Shown here: positions 55,470-64,000 of the stretch, one piece after another
How the letters are laid out: each line of letters opens with the position of its first letter
Position numbering within the stretch: the stretch's first letter is position 1
Assembly: GCF_029867415.1 (NCBI RefSeq)
Contig: NC_081182.1
Span: 18,635,983-18,699,982 of the forward strand
DNA length: 64,000 bases
Origin: Vicia villosa
Lineage: Eukaryota; Streptophyta; Magnoliopsida; Fabales; Fabaceae
Direction: 5' to 3'
Position numbers and translations under genes: made by a program
Notes under the pieces: generated by a model
The model's database searches: none
Told to the model about the DNA's origin: nothing
The model's input: the letters and a program-made list of their open reading frames with translations, nothing else

Positions 55470-57532
55470 TGTCATACCCCAAAATTTGCTCGATCAGATC
55501 TATATCTTTTAATTCATCGAAGGGTCAAAATTAAGAGTCATGGGGTTTGACATTCCTATTGTCAAACCCGCTCTCTTATAAAATATCCCGAGACAAAATG
55601 GGGTGCAATTAACAGGTGTTTTGGGATCCAAACCTTGGGCCCAATTATTACAAGGGCCTTATCTTTTTTTTTTGGATTATAGTTTTTTACTAACATTTGT
55701 TTTTTATTATTATTATTATTAATTTTATTATTACTAATTATTAGTATTAATATTATTAATTTTACTAATTAATCATTGTTAATATTATTAGTAGAATTGT
55801 CATTAGGGATTATTAGTGTTACTATTATTTTATTACTATTAATTTATCATTGTTATTAGGCTATTAAAAAGAAAAAATAAATAAATTTAAGATGTTTCAA
55901 TTTAAATTTATTTTTATAACTAGTATATTGTCCAACGTTGGTTATCCTAATTTAAGAGAAAATCAAAATTTTGCAAAAAAAAGGAAAGATTTCATGGCTT
56001 ATTGTAATCAAGTTCCAATCAAATTTTTATCATCAAAGCGCACGATTGAAAAGGATTTGGTACAAGTTTGTTAAACCTAATTAAGGCCCATATATATACT
56101 GAAGATAATCAGAAGTAAAGGGGGGGGGGGGGAGAATTTTGGCCGCATAAACTCTGGTTCAAGAACAAAAAAGACAGAGAAAGGAGGGGAATTACAGACC
56201 AAGATTTGACTCCATTCGGACCATTCCAAGATTGCCAATCAATTCCTTGGTGTTATTAGAGGCTAACCCAATCATCTTCTTCAACTCGGCCTGCACAGAA
56301 GCGTAGAACACACGTTCAGAAAAGAGCAAATTTTCTTGGACTCGGTTGCACACTTACACACGTCCTGCATACGAATTAGTTACATATTTGTGATTGTATT
56401 GACATGGTGATTCTGTCTGGATAGTTTAATTGTGTTTTAGACGCAGGTATCGAAATCCGCCATTGCAAGGGTTTCGGAGCTTCTAATTGGGATTAGGAAT
56501 TAATTAGAATTAGGATTAGGCTAGTATTTAGGATTATCCCGATTATCTCTCCGATTATTTCCTCGATTAATTCGAGTTAATTAATTTTAATCAACCATTA
56601 TAAATCACAAAAACCCTAAAAAGGTTTATCCATCCACTAGGGTTCGCTCAATCCCATTGGCCCTTGGCCAAATATTAGGATTTAAATTATTATTCGTTTC
56701 GACTAAATTTATTGGTCGCGATGATTAATAATCGATTAATTTGATTAATCAAATCCTATAAATTAAAATAATATAATTCAAATAAACTCATTTTTGCTAA
56801 ATGGTTTTAACCAAAGCTATTGGTTACGATGATTAGCATTCCTTTATCAGTTCGTTATTATTTGTAATCAAACCTATTTATTATGAGGGATAACGATAAA
56901 ATTAAATAATTAAAACACATCAATTTGCTAACGGTGATAATCGAATCAATCGATTAGAATAATTAGCAATACTTTTATTAATCTGTTAATTATGGTGATC
57001 AAACCTATTGATCATCGCGATTAATGGTACAAATTAAAATCAGGGTTGTACGCCCAAACCTCAAAACACTTTTCAAACCTTTCAAAACATCAATATCAAA
57101 CTACGGATTTTCATCCTCATTCAAAACTGTGATAGGCCATTCAAAAAGCCTTTAAAACAATTTCCGACCATAACAAATCTAATTCAATTCTAAGGCGTAC
57201 AACTCTGTGCCCGAACTACGTTGACTCTGATTCTCCATAAGGAGATACGTAGGCACTTGGCAACAAGGCGAGTCCCCCTCTTCCAAACTCTAATCATGTT
57301 CAAATAATTAGCCTTTAACTCTTGTTACTCTCTGTCACCTTTCTTTATAACCCTTGCCATAAACCTTTATCTTTGAGATGTTAGCCTTTAGGAAAGGGTT
57401 GAGGGTGCCTAACACCTTCCCTCGACCTGAATATAGTATCTTACCCTGATCTCTTAATTGCATAGGTTTCCTATTCGCCTTGGTAGAAGAGGTGGCGACT
57501 CTAAATCTAAAATTTTAGGGCAGGTTGCTACA
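55470..57532 (+). mobile_element. Solo LTR (2063 bp) nested in the Ogre-like element, duplication CTCAT
   Basis: It starts TGTCATACCCCAAAATTTGC and ends GGCAGGTTGCTACA. CTCAT flanks both ends (55465-55469 and 57533-57537). A TATATATAC box is near 56090, and near the end are the phrases GGAGATACGTAGGCACTTGG and GGTGGCGACTC, typical of Tat/Ogre LTR 3' parts. Its start resembles that of the surrounding element's LTR, but the rest differs, so it belongs to another family of the same lineage. Nothing internal is left. Confidence 0.9.
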
Positions 57533-57537
57533 CTCAT

Positions 57538-58534
57538 GAATTCATTATTAAACATATTTTGCTACATAATTTCGAATGTTAGCATCATGAAGAATTTGCA
57601 CATGGTACAACTAATGACTGAAAGTTATCCCGACGGACAAAACCACTTCAGAAGCAATGACTCTTATGAATACAAGGGGCATGACATGGTTTACCCAATC
57701 AACCTGGGGCAGTTAGGTCAAGATTCCAAGAATCTCTCAAGATTCCAAACAACCAGGGGCATACACCCAAGTGGATCTGCAACTACTTCCTAATCAGCAT
57801 GGGGCATCATCCTAAGTCTATGATTACTGGGGGCATGTCGCCCATGGTACACATCTCATAAAGTCCTCGCGAGGCGAATCTTTCCAAAAGTCCCTACTAG
57901 CAGGGGCAAATCTATGCAAGTCTAGTTTGACATCTTGATCAATACTCAGTGGTGTGTCTTAATCAATGAAAATCCAGGAGTGGTAGTTACTATAATACTG
58001 AGGGCAACTTTCAAGGCATCCATGCCTTCCCACAACTCTGGCTTCGTAAGATCATATCCCCACAGAGTAATCCTTAAGAAGATATCTTCGATTGTTCTCG
58101 TCCTAACAAAGACTTAGTTCCTCAACGGAGTTTACATCTTCAACACTGCCGGTTCCTCGACAATTTTCTCTCCTCCAACATGGTTTATTCGTATCTCTTA
58201 TCCCCAGTCAGGGTACATCAAGATTAATGGCTCTCACCCCCAAGCAGAAATCATAAATCCCCAGCTGAGCATCTTCAAAACAAGATCAGGCATCAAAATC
58301 ACAACAATATAGAGATTTATTTTCTCAAAACACTCCAAGCAACATCAGTCATACATCATCACATACAAATCCATACATGGCATACATTACTTCATGATAA
58401 ACATATGGGTTTCTCATCTATTTTGAGAGACTCGTCATATAATACATGCATCATGACATTGCATAAATACTAACCGTACCTATTTCAGAATACAGGTACA
58501 AACAGATAAACAAAATCTCCAATCCTTCTGAGAT
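57538..58534 (+). other. 3' untranslated part of the Ogre-like element
   Basis: Sequence with repeated GGGGCA phrases (CAACCTGGGGCAG, CAGCATGGGGCATC, ACTGGGGGCATG) but no conserved coding frame. Short open frames here are not supported by any motif. Confidence 0.55.
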
Positions 58535-59000
58535 ATAATTCAGTTACTACGAACGATGCTGACACGATCAATATTCCAAGGTCTAAATCAGTTACTACGA
58601 ACGATGCTGACACGATCAATATTCCAAGATCTAATTCTATCATCACGAACGGTGTAGACACGATCATCCTTCCAAGGTCTAAATCAGTTACTACGAACGG
58701 TGCTGAAATGATCAATATCCCAAGATCTAATTCTATCATCCCGAACGGTGTAGACACGATCATCCTTCCAAGGTCTAATTCAGTTACTACGAACGGTGCT
58801 GACCCGATCAATATTCCAAGATCTAATTCTATCATCACGAACGGTGTAGACACGATCATCCTTCCAAGGTCTAATTCGGTTACTACGAACGGTGCTGACA
58901 CGATCAATATTCCAAGATCTAATTCTATCATCACGAACGGTGTAGACACGATCATCCTTCCAAGGTCTAATTCAGCTACTACGAACGGTACTGACACGAT
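58535..59000 (+). repeat. 48-bp minisatellite in the 3' untranslated part (about ten units, alternating two types)
   Basis: The units follow each other without gaps. After the first two they alternate between a type with GTTACTACGAACGGTGCTGA and a type with CTATCATCACGAACGGTGTA, giving a 96-bp higher-order unit. Because 48 is a multiple of three and no stop lies in the unit, both strands are open over the array. The plus strand gives a 16-residue period (SVTTNGADTINIPRSN type). No start signal or conserved context suggests translation. Tandem repeats at this place are known for Ogre elements of the pea tribe and can seed satellites. Confidence 0.9.
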
Positions 59001-59049
59001 AAAAGAAAGAGACAGACTTAATCATGACACTCAATTCAAAAAAGATCAC

Positions 59050-59273
59050 GACAATGGAGTCACAACAACTGAGTCACGATAATGGAATCACGACAACTGA
59101 GTCACGACAACGAAGTCACGACAGCTGAGTCACGACAACGAAGTCACGACAACTGAGTCACGATAAGGGAATCACGACAACTGAGTCACGATAACGGAAT
59201 CACGACAACTGAGTCACGATAATGGAATCACGACAACTGAGTCACGATAACGGAGTCACGACGATTGAGTCAC
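59050..59273 (+). repeat. 14-bp minisatellite with eight TGAGTCA motifs
   Basis: Fourteen-base units of the form GAATCACGACAACT and GAGTCACGATAACG run in tandem, mostly in alternation (28-bp dimer). TGAGTCA, the core of the GCN4/AP-1-type bZIP site, arises at each junction and occurs eight times. It directly follows the 48-bp array. Whether any factor binds is unknown. Confidence 0.88.
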
Positions 59274-59744
59274 ATATCTAATCCCGATATTCGGTTCAGA
59301 AACAATCATGACAATGAAGTCACGGCGATGGAGTTACGATGATAGAGTCACAACAATCAATTCACTCATATAATCCAGACGCTCAGGGCAATCGAGCCAA
59401 CAAATTCTGACACCACATATGCGGTCTAATGTACGACTCAGTCTGACGCACCTCAATACATCAACTAATGGCATCTGTAAGCCCATCTCCGACAAATGCC
59501 TTTCAATACTTCAAGCTCGGATACAGTCTAACGAACGACTTATTCTGAATTTCATATCTATCAGATCAGATGGCATCTTTAAGCCCTTCTCATACACCTG
59601 GACGACATCCTTAAGCCCGTCTCCGGCAAAAGTCCCTGTTTTTGCCAGGGCAAATTCCTGGGTATTCTAGTGTTCAATCCTCTTCTACCTTCAGATTCCG
59701 ACTGGCACACAAACCACTCCACATCTTCAGGTTTAAGAAAATTG
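59274..59744 (+). other. End of the 3' untranslated part before the polypurine tract
   Basis: Non-coding sequence between the minisatellites and the purine tract. A phrase (TCCGGCAAAAG and TCCGACAAATG with AAGCCCGTCTCC / AAGCCCATCTCC) is repeated imperfectly. No gene was recognised. Confidence 0.5.
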
Positions 59745-59756
59745 AACAGGGGCAGC
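59745..59756 (+). promoter_or_regulatory. Polypurine tract of the Ogre-like element
   Basis: AACAGGGGCAGC lies directly before the 3' LTR, where plus-strand DNA synthesis would be primed. Confidence 0.65.
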
Positions 59757-62700
59757 TTTCATACCCCAAAATTTGCCCACCACATCTTTACTCAAACTCA
59801 GAAGCTCAAGACTTGACTGAATGTACGCTCTCCTAAACAACAACCCTCAAACTAGGGTTTTGATCTCTGCAAAGACAAAATCAAGTTACAAGACCTCAAA
59901 TGGAACCCTTGGTCTCTCATACGCCCCAAAGGATCCTCATTCCAAGTTGCAAGCTCTGATTCATAGGACTGCTCAGTCAAAAGTTCAAATGGTCAACAGT
60001 CGACTAGTTTGACCTAAAAGTCAACTGTGGTCAAAGTACAGTCAAAACTCTTGATCTTTTTTTCAACATCCTTATTTTGAAGTATTATTCACAATTTGAT
60101 CAAGAATTGATTGTGGTTCATCAAGAAAAGATCAGAAATCAACAAAGTCAAGAGTTTCTAAATTAGGGGTTTTAAGGAGAAAGTCAACCCAACTTTGACC
60201 AGCCATAACTTTCACATGGAACCTCAGAAATTTTCCATTCAAAGCTCAATTTGAATGAAATTGAATTCTCTACTATTTTGTCTCTCAGAAGCCAAGGCCA
60301 GAAATGCACCATTTGAGAGATATGAGCTAATACATTACAGGTCCTTCTAAAAGATCGCCAAAAGGCATTTTTTCTCAAAGCTCATAACATGAACATGGTA
60401 GACTCAATTGAGATGAAACCAAAAGGAGATTTTATAGGACTCCTTAAGCTTTCTAAAAAGTCCTAGAACATGTTCATACCACAAAAATTGAAGGAGATAT
60501 GAGGCTCAGAAGTTGGTCAAATTTCAAGAAGTGCATGAAACCATAATTGAATAATTTTGTGTTTTTGAACTAATGGGCTCAGGTTTTGGACTTCAAACAT
60601 ACATATGACCCAAATAAGGACCTATAAGGCCAATCTCATATCTTTGGCATTTTTTATTTTTATTTATTTGAGTTTTATTCATTTAAATGCAAAATAAATT
60701 AGGTAAAACACCAAAAATAATGAATTAAATTATAGGACTTTGTTTTGGATCATATAAGAACCCAAGAAGTATTTAGAAATCATGGGAATTTCGTTGATGA
60801 AGAAATTGAATTTTTATTTTATTTATTTTTTATTTTTATTCAATATAAATCAAAGAAAAATAACATAAATTCATATTAATGAGTGATTCGATTTTCTCAA
60901 TCATAAAAACTACTCTTGGGGCTCAAGTAAATATAATATTTTGATTAAAGGAAGATTGAGTCAATTATGGAAGGTTTTATGGTGATTTTTCAATCAAATT
61001 TCTTCAAATATTTTCTCTCACCAATCTCATGATTCAAGCCCTTATTTCCAACCCTAGTCTCACTCATATATATAAGATAGCATTCACACATCAAGGGAGA
61101 ACGAAAATTAGGTGAAGAAGAAGAGTTTCAAAGTTTGCCAAAAAATCCAAGAAGAGGTGTAAATCAAAAGTTCGTATTCCAGCCACTTCTAAAGCCAAAA
61201 GATTGCTTCATCCAACTCCTAAGGTATCATAGAGTAATCTTGCAGGTTTTATAATATGTAAACATGTTGCAGACTCGGGTACCAAAATCTCCATACTCAT
61301 GCATATTTTGTTTTTTCGTATTTCATAAACTAACATGCTTTAACGTGATTTAACCATTTGTTTGAGTATATGGAGTGTTTTAGGGGAGAATAGAACCATC
61401 CTCCATGAATTTTGAGGCCCAAACCAAAGCTTACCATGGCTAGGGCATGAAGGTTATGCACCTTCGTTCTTGTACTTGCAGGCGTTTTTAATGAAAACTA
61501 ATATCATCATTGTGTTCGCAAGGCCCGATTTAGGTGATATGGGCGTTTGCTTCTTGTTGTTTGGCGTGTTTTCGCAGGTCTCACATAGCAGCCATGGAAA
61601 ACGTTAGCACCTGCGGAAAAATCCGCAGGAAAATCCATGGAGGATTCCGCAGCTATTTCCGCAAGTTAGAAGGAAGAAGATGATGACTGGGATGGTGGAC
61701 TCATTGACCACGTGCGTGTTCGCTTCTGGTTGGACGGTCAGCGTTTCCGTCCCTCTCTCTCCCACGCGTAACGTGTTGATTGGTTGGTCAACAAAACCAA
61801 TCCCTCTCTCCTCGTTTCATTGGCTCTCTCCAATAACTAGGTACCCACTTTGACTTTTGCTTAAAGAAAATATCCTTAGTGCGTTTTATTCCTTATATTT
61901 TATTCAAGTTGTATCTTATTTGAATTAACATACGCAGCTCAATGGAACCAGAAGCATTTGGCCACCTCCAAGTCCTGGGTTCGAACCCAGGCAGCGTTAA
62001 TTATTTTTAAGCAATTGTTTATTCGCGGATCCAGTATGGCTCTCTCCACGCACCTCACGATACACCTTCAGCGCCAACCATAGGATGCTTGCACGCTCAA
62101 ATCCGAGGGTGTCTGGGATGCGTCTCCACAATGGACACTCAGCATCTGACCCCACTAGATCCAACGCCCCAGGTTTCTTCTTTCCTTTTTTTTTTTTTCT
62201 CTTTTTCAGCTTTTTTTTTATGTTTTGTTTTTTTAGTTTTATTTTTCATTCAATAATTAGGCTAATTAACTAATAATTAGAGTTTTTTAATGATTAATTA
62301 GGATTAGCATAATAACTAATTTAATCTCTTTTCTTAAATTAATTAATTAGTTAATTATGTTAAAATAATTAGTAATTAGAATTATTTTCTTTAATTAGTT
62401 AACTTTAATTTAGAAATTAGGTTAATTAATTTTAAGCTAATAATTTTAGGTTTAATAATTTTAATTAATTAATTTTAGGCTAATTATTTTAGGTTTTAAT
62501 AATACTTATTAGTTTTAGGTTTTATCATCAACCTTTGCCTTTGGTAGGTGTTGTCCATTAACTTAGTGTGTCGAGTTTCTCATAAAACCTTCATTCCCTA
62601 AAAATCAGATTAACTTAGTGTGTCGAGTTTCTCATAAAACCTTCATTCCCTAAAAATCAGGGTTTACCCTGAATGTTTTCAAAACCTTTGCCTTTTTCAG

Positions 62701-63990
62701 AATCTCTTTTATTTATTATCAATGCCTTGTATTTGCCACAAAAAGTTTTCTACCTTTCTCTTCTTCATTTTTCAGGGTTAACCAAGATCCTTCAGCCACG
62801 CGCTACCAGATCAAAAAGCTAAGTTTTCTAATTTCTCTTGTTTAAATATCATTTTATTTTTATTATTCTGCCTTTTAATAGGGTTTGTCTCAATAGTCAT
62901 TGAATCTGTAATACACTAACCATTTTTATTTTCTTTTTTTTTTTAATTTTCAGTTTCAGAGTTCGAGGAAGATCAAGGCATTCAAGGATGTTTAAAACTA
63001 ATTATTATTCCCTCTTATTTTCTGTTTTTATTCTCCCTTCCCCGCAGGTGTTTATTGTAATAGCGTAGGACTTTTATCTTTCCGCCTTTAATTTCTGCAA
63101 TTTTAGAACTGCGTGGTTAGTAATCTTAGGGAGTGCAAGCCTTGAAAATGAATTAGATCACTAATTATAAGATAAAATTATCTGAATATTAATCACGTGA
63201 TTGTTGCACCCACACACCTTTAGGGTAATTCCTCTCGTTGCCTTGTTGCCTTATTATCTGTTGCATGTTGCCTCTAAGTATACTAAATAGTCAAAGTCCC
63301 TCGATTCCGAGGATACCTAAAGCAAGGTTGCATAAAAAGAGATTGAAAATCATCTAGTCCCTCGAAGTTGCCTCGGTAAAAGATGATTGTCCCAATTGCT
63401 AAGGTATCCTCGCATGATGCCTAAAAAGATTAATGACTATTATATCCTTCCCTTAGACTACCTGCCCTCTTTATGGCAAGCGACAGTCTTATGGCAAACG
63501 ATTATTCTCAATGACCCTTAAACATCCAATTGAAAGGCTTCCTGCCCTCCCATGGTATGGATAGACCCTTTCGCCTGAAAAGCTAAAAGAACGAATTTTA
63601 AAACTTAGGGTAGTTGTTATTAATTGCTTGCTCTTATTTCAATTTCAAATTCAAATCAAAATATTTTCCCACTTCTTTTCAAAATCAAATTCAAAAAGAC
63701 TACGCTTATTTACAAGCTAAAGTTCTTCTTCGAAATCTTTTCTTATTCAAAATCTTTTCAAACAAATTCAAACAAACATGTGAGCTAAGCAATTAAGAGC
63801 CCATGGATAACCATGGATGCAAAGGGTGCCTTACACTTTCCCTTTGTATAACTTACCCCCCGAACTCAAAATCTTTTCAAAAGGTCTTTTTCTGTTCTTT
63901 TAGCCTTTCTATAATTGGATAAAATAAAAGTCGATGGCGACTCTTGCTTAACCGCGACATTTCGGATAAAAGTCAGTTTACCGTATTACA
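59757..63990 (+). repeat. 3' LTR of the Ogre-like element (4234 bp)
   Basis: Partner of 47450-51681. Its first bases are TTTCATACCCC instead of TGTCATACCCC, so the terminal TG has changed. It ends TTTACCGTATTACA followed by the CATGG duplication. The TATA box is at about 61067-61076, and the 52-bp duplication is at 62557-62608 and 62609-62660. Confidence 0.93.
61934..61988 (+). other. tRNA-like segment (A-box/B-box type) in the 3' LTR
   Basis: The same segment as in the 5' LTR with one change just after the B box (GGCAGCG instead of GGTAGCG). Both box-like motifs are unchanged. Confidence 0.4.
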
Positions 63991-64000
63991 CATGGCTATG

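Larger units (their letters stand above)
47450..63990 (+). mobile_element. Complete Ogre-like Ty3/gypsy element (16.5 kb), gag only, duplication CATGG
   Basis: Long LTRs at 47450-51681 and 59757-63990 enclose an 8.1-kb interior, and CATGG flanks both sides (47445-47449 and 63991-63995). After the left LTR comes CTGGCGACTCTGCTGGGGA, a primer site of the kind described for Ogre elements (tRNA-Arg). A purine tract AACAGGGGCAGC precedes the right LTR. The interior has a gag frame with one stop, but I see no protease, reverse transcriptase, RNase H or integrase in any frame. About 2.06 kb of the interior is a nested solo LTR. Size, LTR style and the long 3' untranslated part with tandem repeats fit Ogre/Tat. 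Without pol it must depend on another copy. Confidence 0.9.
38879..64000 (-). mobile_element. CACTA (En/Spm) transposon, left part, with nested Helitron and Ogre-like elements
   Basis: The left terminus reads CACTACTACGGAAAAGGGC, followed by a subterminal region of repeated AAAAGCGCTTTT motifs, as in plant CACTA elements. The decayed transposase-associated gene at 44095-47274 points towards this end. A right terminus was not found before the Ogre-like insertion at 47450. Because the Ogre-like element is flanked by CATGG on both sides and ends at 63990, CACTA sequence must resume at 63991 and continue past the window. The true length is therefore unknown, and the strand is given from the gene direction. 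Confidence 0.7.

Noticed and set aside
56118..56130. Run of thirteen G as a possible G-quadruplex
   Set aside because: A single homopolymer inside a solo LTR; it may be a sequencing artefact, and nothing else supports a role.
58485..58997. 170-codon minus-strand frame with a 16-residue period
   Set aside because: Open only because the 48-bp minisatellite unit has no stop in either strand; no start context or relatives known.
58535..59273. CRISPR-like regular repeats
   Set aside because: Units are contiguous, without unique spacers, and the context is a plant retrotransposon.

Overview
The window is plant nuclear DNA. The genes have many short GT-AG introns, the intergenic DNA is AT-rich, and most of the sequence is nested transposable elements. 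A very long Ty3/gypsy element with roughly 4.2-kb LTRs and an Ogre-type gag, plus two more Ogre/Tat-type solo LTRs, points to a legume, probably a large-genome one of the pea/lentil/vetch/faba tribe. That is an inference from element type; the species cannot be fixed from the sequence.

Three ordinary plant genes are supported. A LAZ1-family membrane protein (organic solute transporter Ost-alpha/DUF300 fold) lies on the minus strand at 5937-11261 in six exons, giving 478 aa. Head to head with it, 534 bp away, is a penta-EF-hand calcium-binding protein on the plus strand at 11796-21650 in ten small exons, giving 168 aa. Its intron 6 is about 8.3 kb because it holds a stack of Copia elements. 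A plant protein I do not recognise lies on the plus strand at 26047-27515 (277 aa), with a conserved charged C-terminal part and upstream ATGs in the leader.

Layout: 1-1168 is the 5' end of a minus-strand Ty3/gypsy element whose gag has two stops. 1548-2770 holds a duplicated GRF-finger-like repeat. 5937-21650 is the divergent gene pair. Intron 6 contains an old Copia reverse-transcriptase relic that received a 762-bp solo LTR (duplication GAAAT) and, separately, a 4.9-kb Copia element (duplication CTGAG) with identical LTRs but three in-frame stops. 22.8-25.2 kb is a decayed plus-strand Copia. 26.0-27.5 kb is the unknown gene. 27862-32205 is a nearly intact Copia (duplication AAATT) that lacks a block of its reverse transcriptase. 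32483-35638 is a probable Tat-type solo LTR. 36.2-38.2 kb has a Mutator-like MITE and a PIF/Harbinger transposase relic.

From 38879 to the end the window lies inside a CACTA (En/Spm) element whose right end is outside. It carries a decayed Transposase_24/Ulp1-type gene (44095-47274), a Helitron-like insertion that picked up fragments of an organellar leucyl-tRNA synthetase gene (about 39464-43765), and a complete 16.5-kb Ogre-like element (47450-63990, duplication CATGG). The Ogre-like element carries only gag, has a nested 2.06-kb solo LTR (duplication CTCAT), and has two minisatellites in its 3' untranslated part.

I found no tRNA or rRNA gene that folds properly, no CRISPR array and nothing prokaryotic. 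I do not see evidence for a new functional system. The features most worth following are the gag-only Ogre-like element with its minisatellites and tRNA-like LTR segment, the Helitron gene capture, and the conflict between fresh LTRs and a broken polyprotein in the intronic Copia. Exon borders were read by hand from GT/AG and frame; no search or alignment program was run.
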